This document shows positions 1 through 6,241 of a DNA stretch of 11,795 bases, in pieces. Below the pieces are notes generated by a model. It was not told the origin of the DNA and made no database searches. It was given only the letters and a program-made list of their open reading frames with translations. Location: NCBI RefSeq assembly GCF_900549175.1, contig NZ_URNN01000114.1:1-11795 (forward strand). The letters run 5' to 3'. A program made the position numbers and the translations under genes. Position 1 is the first letter of the stretch, and every line of letters begins with the position of its first letter. The stretch comes from an uncultured Prevotella sp. GTDB lineage: Bacteria; Bacteroidota; Bacteroidia; Bacteroidales; Bacteroidaceae.

Positions 1-831
1 CTCCTTGTCCGTGAACACGCGAGTCATCTGACGAGCGCGGTCGGGACGGAAGTTGAAGAAGATGGCCGCGTCGCCCTCGTGGATGCCCTCGTTGTGGGCC
101 GCGAAAGGCTCGACGAACTCGTCGCCGCGCGGATCCTTCTCGTAGTAGGCCTTGATACCGGCAACGGGGTCGGTATCGGCATCGGACGCGTTGACCATGA
201 CGTCGTAGGCGCGCTGGATGCGCTCCCAACGGTTGTCGCGGTCCATGGCCCAATAGCGGCCCGAAACGGTGGCAACGCGAGCGTCGCAACCGGTCTCCTC
301 GGAGATCTTAGCCAGGAAAGCGCAGAACTCGCTCATGTAGCCGGCACCGGACTGCGGGTCGACGTCGCGGCCATCCATGAAGGCGTGGACGCGAACGGTC
401 TTGACGCCATGCTGGGCAGCCATCTTGACCAGAGCCTCGACGTGGTTCATGTGAGAATGAACACCGCCAGGGCTCATAAGGCCCATGAGATGCAGGGTCT
501 TGCCTTCGGCCTTGACGTCGTCCATAGCTTTGACGAAGACCTCGTTCTTGGCGATGGAGCCGTCCTTGATGGCATTGTTGATGCGCGAAAGCTCCTGGAA
601 CACGATGCGGCCGGCACCGATGTTGAGGTGGCCTACCTCGGAGTTGCCCATCTGACCGTCGGGAAGGCCCACGTCCTCGCCCGAAGCACCGAGCGTGGTG
701 TGAGGATACTTCTCGTACAGGCTATCAAGGAAGGGCGTCTTGGCAGCGGCGACGGCGTTCTCGCCATCAGCCGGAGCAAGGCCGCAGCCATCCATGATGA
801 TCAGGAGTGCAGGAAGATGACGCTGTGCCAT
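1..831 (-). CDS. gpmI: 2,3-bisphosphoglycerate-independent phosphoglycerate mutase, N-terminal half (cut by window edge)
   Basis: Cofactor-independent phosphoglycerate mutase interconverts 3- and 2-phosphoglycerate in cytosolic glycolysis. The minus-strand frame is open from an ATG at 831 to the window edge, giving 277 of the roughly 510 residues usual for the family; the C-terminus lies outside. Visible family motifs are IIMDGCG near residue 11 with metal ligand Asp14, the catalytic serine in MGNSEVGHLNIGAGR (Ser64), HSHMNH at 125-130, GRDVDP at 154-159 and FFNFRPDRARQ at 258-268. The start lies 5 bp after the tpiA stop, so the gene should be co-transcribed with tpiA and pgk. It belongs to the GC-rich left part and matches actinobacterial proteins better than Bacteroidetes ones by eye. 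Family assignment is firm; the organism is inferred. Confidence 0.96.
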   Translation of the reverse strand, partial: MAQRHLPALLIIMDGCGLAPADGENAVAAAKTPFLDSLYEKYPHTTLGASGEDVGLPDGQMGNSEVGHLNIGAGRIVFQELSRINNAIKDGSIAKNEVFVKAMDDVKAEGKTLHLMGLMSPGGVHSHMNHVEALVKMAAQHGVKTVRVHAFMDGRDVDPQSGAGYMSEFCAFLAKISEETGCDARVATVSGRYWAMDRDNRWERIQRAYDVMVNASDADTDPVAGIKAYYEKDPRGDEFVEPFAAHNEGIHEGDAAIFFNFRPDRARQMTRVFTDKE

Positions 832-836
832 ATGTC

Positions 837-1604
837 CTACTCGCCTGCCTTGACGACCATAGAGGCGAAGTCGGCAGCCTTGAGCGAAGCGCCGCCCACG
901 AGGGCGCCGTCAACGTCGGGCTTGGCGACGAGCTCAGCGATGTTGCCGGGCTTAGCGGAACCACCGTACAGGACGCGGATACCGTTGGCGAGCTCCTCGC
1001 CAAACATCTCCTTGAGGGTCTCACGGATAGCGCCGCAGACCTCCTGGGCGTCCTCAGCGGTAGCGGTCTTTCCGGTGCCGATGGCCCAGATGGGCTCGTA
1101 GGCGACGACGACCTGCTTGGGGCAGGTGATCTCAAGACCAGCAAGGCCAGCCTTGACCTGGTTCACGACGTGCTCGACATAGGTACCAGCCTCGCGGACC
1201 TCGAGGGACTCGCCGCAGCAGAAGACGGGAACAAGACCGGCGGCAACGAGGGCCTTGGCCTTCTTGTTCTGGTCCTCGTCGGTCTCGTGGAAGTAGTCGC
1301 GACGCTCGGAGTGACCGATGATGCAGTAGGTGCAGCCAGCGGACTTGAGCATGTCGCAAGAGGACTCACCGGTGAAGGCACCCTTGGCCTCCCAGTACAC
1401 GTTCTGTGCACCGAGGGCGATGGGGGCAGCCTGAATGCGGTCATGAACCGTGGTGATGTCAATGGTCGGAGGGCAGACGAGCACCTCGACGCCAGCCGGA
1501 ACCTCGGGCAGAGCCTGAGCCAGCTCGTCGGCGAGCTTGGCGGCCTCAGCGACGTCGTTGTTCATCTTCCAGTTACCAGCGATAAGAAGGGTGCGATTAG
1601 GCAT
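837..1604 (-). CDS. tpiA: triosephosphate isomerase
   Basis: Triosephosphate isomerase interconverts dihydroxyacetone phosphate and glyceraldehyde 3-phosphate. The complete protein has 255 residues, the usual length. It carries the N-terminal GNWKMN motif with catalytic Lys13, the electrophilic histidine in IIGHSERR (His98), the catalytic base in AYEPIWAIGTGK (Glu170) and the phosphate-binding YGGSAKPGN and GALVGGASL loops near 213 and 233. The frame is open further upstream, but the ATG at 1604 is chosen because the family begins just before RTLLIAGNWKMN. It also has a GGAGG Shine-Dalgarno (complement of 1614-1618) nine bases upstream. The start overlaps the end of pgk by 8 bp, which suggests translational coupling in a pgk-tpiA-gpmI operon. 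Confidence 0.98.
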   Translation of the reverse strand: MPNRTLLIAGNWKMNNDVAEAAKLADELAQALPEVPAGVEVLVCPPTIDITTVHDRIQAAPIALGAQNVYWEAKGAFTGESSCDMLKSAGCTYCIIGHSERRDYFHETDEDQNKKAKALVAAGLVPVFCCGESLEVREAGTYVEHVVNQVKAGLAGLEITCPKQVVVAYEPIWAIGTGKTATAEDAQEVCGAIRETLKEMFGEELANGIRVLYGGSAKPGNIAELVAKPDVDGALVGGASLKAADFASMVVKAGE

Positions 1605-1776
1605 CGAGAAGCGCCTCCACTCCGGGCAGGGCCTTACCCTCGACGAGCTCCATGGAAGCGCCACCACCGGTGGAGATCCAGCTCATCTTGTCGGCCAGGT
1701 TGAACTTGTTGACAGCTGCGACAGAGTCGCCACCGCCGATGATCGAGGTGCAGTCGGCCTCGGCAACGGCCTCGGC
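1597..1776 (-). CDS. pgk: phosphoglycerate kinase, C-terminal fragment (truncated at chimeric junction)
   Basis: The last 59 codons and TAA stop of phosphoglycerate kinase, the ATP-producing glycolytic enzyme, are present. The recognisable C-terminal signature is SIIGGGDSVAAVNKF, then MSWISTGGGASMELVEGK and LPGVEALLDA, typical of the nucleotide-binding domain and the end of the protein. A complete enzyme has about 395-415 residues, so about 85% is missing. The minus-strand frame stays open past 1776, but the residues there no longer resemble Pgk and are the antisense of nqrD. The break is therefore at about 1757-1777. The 3' end overlaps the tpiA start by 8 bp, as expected for an intact glycolytic operon. 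The truncation is most likely an assembly artefact, not a real pseudogene. Confidence 0.93.
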   Translation of the reverse strand, partial: AEAVAEADCTSIIGGGDSVAAVNKFNLADKMSWISTGGGASMELVEGKALPGVEALLDA

Positions 1777-1777
1777 T
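1756..1777. other. junction between two unrelated genomes (probable assembly chimera)
   Basis: Left of here the minus strand encodes the end of Pgk; right of here the plus strand encodes the end of NqrD. Both genes lack their 5' parts. The bases 1759-1776 fit both proteins: AEAVAEA on the minus strand and LGNGLG on the plus strand. The exact breakpoint therefore cannot be placed inside this stretch, which contains the 9-mer GGCCTCGGC twice. Codon usage and gene content change abruptly, from GC-rich actinobacterial-like to Bacteroidales-like. A short shared sequence joining two 5'-truncated housekeeping genes is typical of a misjoin. Confidence 0.88.
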
Positions 1778-1977
1778 ATGCCATGATTCTGGTTGTGGTG
1801 GGTGCAGTGCGCGAGGTGTTCGGCCGCGGCAGCCTCCTCGGATTTCAGATTATTCCGCAGGGAGTTTACGATGCCGGCTACCTCAACAACGGAATGATGG
1901 CCATGCCGGCCATGGCATTGATTCTCGTGGGATGTGTTATTTGGATTCACAGAGCTTATTTTTATAAGGAGAAATAA
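1759..1977 (+). CDS. nqrD: Na+-translocating NADH:quinone reductase subunit D, C-terminal fragment
   Basis: The last 72 residues of NqrD are present, an integral membrane subunit of the sodium-pumping NADH:quinone oxidoreductase. Recognisable pieces are GNGLGYAMILVVVGAVRE, then FGRGSLLGF, and the final membrane helix ending in IWIHRAYFYKEK. Full-length NqrD has about 205-210 residues, so roughly two thirds, including the first cluster-ligating cysteine, is missing at the junction. An upstream ATG is open in this frame, but the sequence before about 1759 is antisense to pgk and is not NqrD. The stop is 3 bp before the nqrE start, consistent with the conserved nqrABCDEF order. Confidence 0.92.
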   Translation, partial: LGNGLGYAMILVVVGAVREVFGRGSLLGFQIIPQGVYDAGYLNNGMMAMPAMALILVGCVIWIHRAYFYKEK

Positions 1978-1980
1978 ATT

Positions 1981-2607
1981 ATGGAACATTTGGTAAGTTT
2001 GTTTTTCAGGTCCATCTTTGTGGACAATATGATATTCGCGTTCTTTCTCGGAATGTGCTCTTTCCTTGCCGTTTCAAAGAACGTGAAGACCTCGTTCGGC
2101 CTCGGGTGTGCCGTTACGTTCGTGCTGCTTGTCACCGTACCGGTAGACTATCTGCTGCTCACCAAGGTGCTCGGCCCCGACTGTCTGCTGCCGGGAGTCG
2201 ACCTCTCTTATCTGAGTTTCATCCTCTTCATAGCGGTAATAGCCGGCATCGTGCAGCTCGTGGAGATGATAGTGGAGAAGTATTCGCCGTCGCTTTACGC
2301 GTCGCTCGGCATATTCCTGCCGCTGATAGCCGTCAACTGCGCCATCATGGGTGCATCGCTTTTCATGCAGCAGCGCATCAATCTCGACCCTGCCAACACG
2401 CAGTACATCGGCAGCGTGCTCGATTCTGTGGTCTATGCCGTGGGCAGCGGCATAGGCTGGACCCTGGCCATTGTCGCCATGGGAGCCATACGCGAGAAGA
2501 TGCAGTACAGTGACGTGCCGAAACCGCTGCAGGGACTGGGCATCACTTTCATCACCGTAGGACTGATGGCCATGGCAATGATGTGTTTTTCAGGTCTGAA
2601 CATTTAG
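1981..2607 (+). CDS. nqrE: Na+-translocating NADH:quinone reductase subunit E
   Basis: NqrE is a six-helix membrane subunit of the Na+-NQR complex, which oxidises NADH, reduces quinone and exports sodium. The 208-residue product has the usual length (about 200) and is almost entirely hydrophobic. Its N-terminus (FFRSIFVDNMIFAFFLGMC) is highly characteristic. Cys26 and Cys119, in the GMC and AVNCAIMG contexts, match the conserved cysteines that, with the NqrD pair, hold the intramembrane 2Fe-2S cluster in the studied Vibrio enzyme. The start is supported by an AAGGAGA Shine-Dalgarno at 1966-1972, inside the end of nqrD. It lies between nqrD (3 bp) and nqrF (20 bp) in one operon. Confidence 0.97.
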   Translation: MEHLVSLFFRSIFVDNMIFAFFLGMCSFLAVSKNVKTSFGLGCAVTFVLLVTVPVDYLLLTKVLGPDCLLPGVDLSYLSFILFIAVIAGIVQLVEMIVEKYSPSLYASLGIFLPLIAVNCAIMGASLFMQQRINLDPANTQYIGSVLDSVVYAVGSGIGWTLAIVAMGAIREKMQYSDVPKPLQGLGITFITVGLMAMAMMCFSGLNI

Positions 2608-2627
2608 AACAGTAAGTAGAAGATATT

Positions 2628-3893
2628 ATGATAGAATTTATATTAGCGAGTATAGGAGCTTTTCTTGCAACGATTCTCCTGCTGGTCATCATACTGGTTA
2701 CGGCAAAGAAATATCTGTCGCCGAGCGGCAATGTGACGATCACCATCAACGGCGACAAGAAGATATCTGTGGGGCAGGGCAGCAGCCTTATGGCCACACT
2801 CAACGAAAACGGCATCTATCTGCCCTCGGCCTGCGGCGGAAAATCGTCGTGCGGACAGTGCAAGGTGCAGGTGCTTGAGGGTGGCGGTGAGATTCTCGAC
2901 TCGGAGAAACCGCACTTCACGCGCAAGCAGATAAAGGAGCATTGGCGCCTCGGATGCCAGTGCAAGGTGAAGGGCGACCTGAAGATAGCCGTGCCGGAGA
3001 GCGTCATGGGAGTGAAGGAATACGAGTGTACCGTCATATCCAACAAGAACGTTGCCACGTTTATCAAGGAGTTCAAGGTGCAGCTGCCGAAGGGAGCTCA
3101 CATGGATTTCCTGCCGGGTTCTTACGCCCAGATAAAGATACCGGCCTTCTCCATGGACTACGACAAGGACATAGACAAGTCGCTCATCGGCGACGAATAT
3201 CTGCCGGCATGGGAGAAGTTCGGACTGTTCCCTCTCAAGTGTGTCAACCCAACACCCACAATCCGTGCCTACTCCATGGCCAACTATCCGGCCGAGGGCG
3301 ACGTGTTCATGCTTACGGTGCGTATAGCCACGCCGCCGTTCAAGGCCGACCGCTCCGGATTCATGGATGTCAATCCCGGTATAGCATCAAGTTACATATT
3401 CACTCTGAAGCCGGGCGACAAGGTCATCATGAGCGGTCCTTACGGCGACTTCCATCCCCATTTCGACTCAAAGCGCGAAATGATATGGGTGGGCGGTGGC
3501 GCCGGCATGGCTCCGTTGCGTGCCCAGATAATGCACATGACCAAGACGCAGCACACCACCGACCGCGAAATGCACTACTTCTATGGTGCCCGCGCACTCA
3601 ACGAGGTGTTCTATCTCGACGACTTCCTCGGTCTGGAAAAGGAGTTCTCCAACTTCCATTTCCATCTCGCCCTCGACCGTCCGGACCCCGCAGCCGATGC
3701 CGCAGGGGTGAAATATACGGCCGGATTCGTTCATCAGGTGATGTACGAGACATATCTTAAGGACCATGAGGCACCGGAAGATATCGAATACTACATGTGC
3801 GGTCCCGGCCCGATGTCGAACGCCGTGGTCAAGATGCTCGACGGGCTCGGTGTTGAACCGGAGTCAATCATGTACGATAACTTCGGCGGATAG
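2628..3893 (+). CDS. nqrF: Na+-translocating NADH:quinone reductase subunit F (NADH-oxidising)
   Basis: NqrF takes electrons from NADH through FAD and a 2Fe-2S cluster into the Na+-NQR complex on the cytoplasmic side. The 421-residue protein has one N-terminal membrane helix (about residues 4-25). A ferredoxin domain follows, with cluster ligands Cys69, Cys75, Cys78 and Cys110 in ACGGKSSCGQC and RLGCQC. The flavin-binding motif RAYSMANYP is at 213-221, the NADH-binding loop VGGGAGMAPLRAQ at 288-300, and the terminal CGPGPM (391-396) and YDNFGG complete the reductase fold. No motif is missing and the length is close to other family members. It is the last gene of nqrABCDEF; the palindromic element 34 bp downstream could help end transcription. 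Confidence 0.97.
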   Translation: MIEFILASIGAFLATILLLVIILVTAKKYLSPSGNVTITINGDKKISVGQGSSLMATLNENGIYLPSACGGKSSCGQCKVQVLEGGGEILDSEKPHFTRKQIKEHWRLGCQCKVKGDLKIAVPESVMGVKEYECTVISNKNVATFIKEFKVQLPKGAHMDFLPGSYAQIKIPAFSMDYDKDIDKSLIGDEYLPAWEKFGLFPLKCVNPTPTIRAYSMANYPAEGDVFMLTVRIATPPFKADRSGFMDVNPGIASSYIFTLKPGDKVIMSGPYGDFHPHFDSKREMIWVGGGAGMAPLRAQIMHMTKTQHTTDREMHYFYGARALNEVFYLDDFLGLEKEFSNFHFHLALDRPDPAADAAGVKYTAGFVHQVMYETYLKDHEAPEDIEYYMCGPGPMSNAVVKMLDGLGVEPESIMYDNFGG

Positions 3894-3926
3894 GGGCTTT
3901 TGAATTGAGAATTGAAGATTGAGCAT

Positions 3927-4077
3927 GAGACTGTTTCAATATTCGATTCTTCCAATCTGTAGGGACATATTCTTGTATTTGTCCGTTTGTAACGTGTTGA
4001 TATACAACGGCTGTTTTGCGGACAAATACAAGAATATGTCCCTACTGTGTGCATGAACCTTATTTTGACACGCCCTC
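3927..4077. mobile_element. 151-bp palindromic MITE-like element, copy 1 (complete)
   Basis: The element is symmetrical. Outer arms of 23 bp (3927-3949 and 4055-4077) match imperfectly, 15 of 23 positions. Each is followed inward by a 9-bp spacer and then a perfect 27-bp inverted repeat (3959-3985 and 4019-4045) around a 33-bp centre. The same outer and inner blocks with the same 9-bp spacing recur at 11709. It encodes nothing convincing. Small size, terminal inverted repeats and recurrence fit a non-autonomous transposable element, or a repetitive palindrome of the REP/ERIC kind. No clear target-site duplication is visible. In RNA it would form a very strong hairpin and might act as a transcription terminator after nqrF. 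Confidence 0.75.
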
Positions 4078-4104
4078 ATTTTCAGTTTTCAACAGCCAAC
4101 TCTC

Positions 4105-4214
4105 GCAAAACGGCCGCTTTTGGAATGCGAAAGTGCCGCTTTCGGGCTGCAAAAGCGCCACTTTGGGAACGCAAAAGCGCCACTTTCGCATTGCGAAACG
4201 GCCGCTTTTGAAAT
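4105..4214. repeat. five tandem 22-bp palindromic repeats
   Basis: Five units of exactly 22 bp start at 4105, 4127, 4149, 4171 and 4193. Each begins GC(A/G)AAA and has a core resembling AAAGCGCCACTTT that is itself a near-palindrome; the last 4-5 bases vary more. The first and last units share the core AACGGCCGCTTTT and the third and fourth share AAAAGCGCCACTTT. The array follows the MITE-like element after 27 bp and precedes the promoter at 4411 by about 200 bp. There are no unique spacers, so it is not CRISPR. A period of about two helical turns would put every unit on the same face of the DNA. Confidence 0.8.
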
Positions 4215-4410
4215 GTTCTCTACAGCCCCGTCTTACGGTGTGTTGGAGTAAGCGTAAATGGTATTTTCGTGTCTTAATGTTTGTTTAAAGGCATGAATAC
4301 AATAAAAAATATACTTTTTGCTGCATTTGTGTTACATTTGCTTTAAATCCCCAATTATTTGATTTACGTCAATAAAACGGGCTGTGTGCGCAAACAGTGG
4401 GCGAAAAAGC
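4215..4410. other. AT-rich intergenic stretch with no gene seen
   Basis: This region lies between the repeat array and the promoter of the small secreted protein. I see no convincing coding sequence. A TACATTTG box at 4333-4340 resembles a Bacteroidetes -7 element, but the nearest upstream TTTG (4317-4320) is only 12 bp away instead of about 19-21, so it is at most a weak second promoter. Confidence 0.4.
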
Positions 4411-4441
4411 TTTGCCGAATCATTAAACCTGCTTACCTTTG
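4411..4441 (+). promoter_or_regulatory. Bacteroidetes-type sigma-70 promoter
   Basis: TTTG at 4411-4414 and TACCTTTG at 4434-4441 are separated by 19 bp, matching the known Bacteroidetes consensus TTTG-N19-21-TAnnTTTG. Transcription would start near 4448, leaving about 65 nt of 5' untranslated RNA before the ATG at 4513. Confidence 0.7.
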
Positions 4442-4512
4442 CAACGTCAAAAAGACAAAAGGATAACACATTCAGTATTTAAGTTTTAAAGTAAAAAGAA
4501 AGGGTAACGAAA

Positions 4513-4872
4513 ATGAAAAGATTGTTTTTAGTGGTTGTGGCAGTGCTGAGCATGACTACAACATTTGCAGAAAATGAGAACACAAAGAGCACAAGCGGAG
4601 TGAATGTCTACGACATGAACATCAACATACGCCGTCTTGGCGGAGTGCTCGGACTTACGTTCGACCAGATGGAGAGCGTGACAGACATACACCGTACGTT
4701 CTGTGGAGAAATGATGGTGGCATCGCAGGCTCACAAAGATGACCGCAAGGCTATCGTGGAGCAGGCCGTGGAGAAGGATCTGAAGTACATGAGCTACATT
4801 CTCACTCCGACCCAGTTTGCCAAGTACAAGATGCTGCTTGATACAACTCTCAGCAACCGCGGACTGAAATAA
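4513..4872 (+). CDS. small secreted protein with two LTxxQ motifs, function unknown
   Basis: This encodes 119 residues. The first 19 form a typical signal peptide (MKR, hydrophobic core, then TTTFA before cleavage at about Ala19/Glu20), so the mature protein of about 100 residues is probably periplasmic. The mature part is predicted to be mainly helical and polar, with one cysteine (Cys64). It has two LTxxQ motifs, LTFDQ at 48-52 and LTPTQ at 97-101; this motif pair marks the CpxP/Spy family of periplasmic chaperone-like proteins. Membership is an inference from short motifs and overall character only, as I do not recognise an orthologue. It stands alone, with its own promoter at 4411 and a terminator at 4896. 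The codon use resembles neighbouring genes and makes it a credible real gene. Confidence 0.8.
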   Translation: MKRLFLVVVAVLSMTTTFAENENTKSTSGVNVYDMNINIRRLGGVLGLTFDQMESVTDIHRTFCGEMMVASQAHKDDRKAIVEQAVEKDLKYMSYILTPTQFAKYKMLLDTTLSNRGLK

Positions 4873-4895
4873 GGGCTTTCTGAGCAACAGATAAG

Positions 4896-4958
4896 AAGCG
4901 GGCTTCGTCCGGTCATCGTATGACTTGTGGCGCAGCCCGCTTTTCTTTTCTCTTTTTT
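4896..4958 (+). terminator. intrinsic terminator after the small secreted protein gene
   Basis: A 9-bp stem (4896-4904 with 4934-4942, AAGCGGGCT against AGCCCGCTT) encloses 29 nt. Those 29 nt contain a second small hairpin, GTCAT-CGT-ATGAC at 4912-4924. A long T-rich run follows immediately (4941-4959). It lies 24 bp after the stop codon. Confidence 0.75.
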
Positions 4959-4981
4959 ATCCGTCAATTTTCCCTAAATGT

Positions 4982-5013
4982 TTTGTCTGTCTCGCTTTTT
5001 TTTATTTCTTTTG
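4982..5013 (+). promoter_or_regulatory. possible Bacteroidetes promoter for the M48 protease gene
   Basis: TTTG at 4982-4985 is followed after 20 bp by TTCTTTTG at 5006-5013, one base away from the TAnnTTTG consensus. It is upstream of the protease gene and downstream of the preceding terminator, where a promoter is expected. The T-rich surroundings make chance matches more likely. Confidence 0.4.
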
Positions 5014-5114
5014 CATGTCGGTTATACGGTGATGCACCCGGGCGGCGGGCTTTTTCGTACGGCGTATGGTGCACGGAAACCGGCATGACGAGATTCAGGG
5101 AATAATAAAAAAAC

Positions 5115-6005
5115 ATGGTGACAATGAAAAGAATAAGATTTTTTCTGCTGACGTTGGCCGTTGCAATGTTGGCAAGTTGCGGCACAGTCAATACGGTGCC
5201 CATCACGGGGCGCAGGCAGAATCTGCTTGTCAACGACGAGCAGGTGCTCAGCCTGAGCAACCAGCAGTATCAGGAATACATGAAGACGGCGCGCCTTTCC
5301 ACCGATGCCGCCGCCACGGCAATGGTGAAACGGGTGGGGCAGAGGCTGGCCAACGCCGTGGTGACATATCTCAATGCCAACGGCATGGCGGGCGATGTGT
5401 CACAGTATCAGTGGGAGTTCAGCTTGGTGCAGGACAAGAATGTCAATGCCTTCTGCATGCCCGGCGGCAAGATTGTCGTCTACGACGGACTGCTGCCCGT
5501 CACCCGCGACGAGGCTTCGCTCGCCATTGTGCTCGGCCATGAGATAGCCCATGCCGTGGCCCGTCACTCGGCCGAGCGTTTGAGCAATCAGGTGAAGCAG
5601 CAGTACGGCAGCCAGATTCTCGGTACGGTGCTCAGCGGTGCCGGTGCCAGCACGAGTTTGCAGCAGATAGGTTCCACCGTGTTCGGGCTGGGTTCCACTC
5701 TCGGTTCGGCGGCCTATTCGCGCAAGCAGGAGAGCGAGGCCGACCATCTCGGCATCATCTTTGCCGCCATGGCAGGCTACGACCCGCAGGTGGCCACGGC
5801 CTTTTGGGAGCGTATGGCTTCGGCCACGGGCGGCGGCTCGTCCATCTTCAGCGACCACCCCAGCGATGCCACGCGCATATCGAACATCAGGAAATGGATG
5901 CCGGAGGCTCTGAAGTATTACACCGGTGGCGGCACCGTGCCGCAGGGTGGTGCCACGCAGCGTCAGAACAGCATGCCGACAATACATATCTCGAGCAAGA
6001 AATGA
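5115..6005 (+). CDS. M48-family zinc metalloprotease, lipoprotein
   Basis: A 296-residue membrane-anchored metallopeptidase. The N-terminus is a lipoprotein signal: KRIRFF, a hydrophobic stretch and the lipobox LASC with lipidated Cys22. The protease domain carries HEIAH (zinc ligands His142 and His146, catalytic Glu143), the third zinc ligand in ESEAD (Glu208) and the conserved DHPSD near 247-251. This layout is that of periplasmic M48 peptidases such as LoiP and BepA, which act in outer-membrane protein quality control; the exact role here is inferred. Residues 111-124 (NAFCMPGGKIVVYD) also fit the family. The next Met, at residue 4 (5124), is an equally plausible start and gives a more standard MKR signal peptide. 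It appears monocistronic; the gap to the next promoter is 98 bp. Confidence 0.93.
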   Translation: MVTMKRIRFFLLTLAVAMLASCGTVNTVPITGRRQNLLVNDEQVLSLSNQQYQEYMKTARLSTDAAATAMVKRVGQRLANAVVTYLNANGMAGDVSQYQWEFSLVQDKNVNAFCMPGGKIVVYDGLLPVTRDEASLAIVLGHEIAHAVARHSAERLSNQVKQQYGSQILGTVLSGAGASTSLQQIGSTVFGLGSTLGSAAYSRKQESEADHLGIIFAAMAGYDPQVATAFWERMASATGGGSSIFSDHPSDATRISNIRKWMPEALKYYTGGGTVPQGGATQRQNSMPTIHISSKK

Positions 6006-6103
6006 CGGCGGGTGACAGTCAGGTACATACATGCCGTATTTCACAACATACCGTCTCACAGAAGCAAAAAAGTAAGCAAATCGGCCAAAAACATTGCAAT
6101 TTA

Positions 6104-6135
6104 TTTGCAAGTTTCGCGGAAATGTTATACATTTG
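6104..6135 (+). promoter_or_regulatory. promoter of the aromatic amino acid operon
   Basis: TTTG at 6104-6107 and TACATTTG at 6128-6135 are 20 bp apart, an exact match to the Bacteroidetes consensus TTTG-N19-21-TAnnTTTG. The transcript would begin near 6142, about 20 nt before the leader peptide ATG, so the leader and attenuator lie at the very start of the mRNA. No other good promoter is seen before the following five genes. Confidence 0.82.
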
Positions 6136-6163
6136 CAACCAAATTAACAAAACAACAGATATA

Positions 6164-6241
6164 ATGAAGAAGTTTGACGCATACTTTTACAGCTTTTATT
6201 TTTACTTTACAAGGAATTGTGAAGCGGGAAGTTGCGTGTAG
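6164..6241 (+). CDS. Phe/Tyr-rich leader peptide of the aromatic operon
   Basis: A 25-codon open frame starts about 20 nt after the predicted transcription start and ends at TAG 6239-6241. Residues 4-15 read FDAYFYSFYFYF: five Phe and four Tyr in twelve residues, encoded at 6173-6208. It lies directly upstream of a terminator and of genes for Phe and Tyr synthesis, the classic setting for a translation-sensing leader peptide as in pheL, trpL or hisL. No Shine-Dalgarno is present, but the region before the ATG is A-rich, as is common in Bacteroidetes. The last codons (18-22) contain the RNA segment that forms the antiterminator, so ribosome position would decide the fold. The peptide itself probably has no separate function. 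No homologue is known to me. Confidence 0.87.
   Translation: MKKFDAYFYSFYFYFTRNCEAGSCV

Noticed and set aside
79..1101. 340-codon plus-strand open frame across gpmI and tpiA
   Set aside because: It is antisense to two clearly recognised enzymes; the high GC content keeps the opposite frame open and the translation shows no family features.
1597..1977. Genuine gene fusion or horizontal transfer event joining pgk and nqrD
   Set aside because: The genes are on opposite strands with both 5' ends missing, so no functional product results, and no mobile element or integrase is present at the junction.
4016..4288. 90-codon plus-strand frame in the intergenic region
   Set aside because: It runs through the palindromic element and the 22-bp array (a period not divisible by three), so it has no consistent protein character.
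4920..5105. 61-codon frame between the terminator and the protease gene
   Set aside because: It starts inside the terminator stem, has no ribosome site and covers the T-rich promoter region; probably chance.
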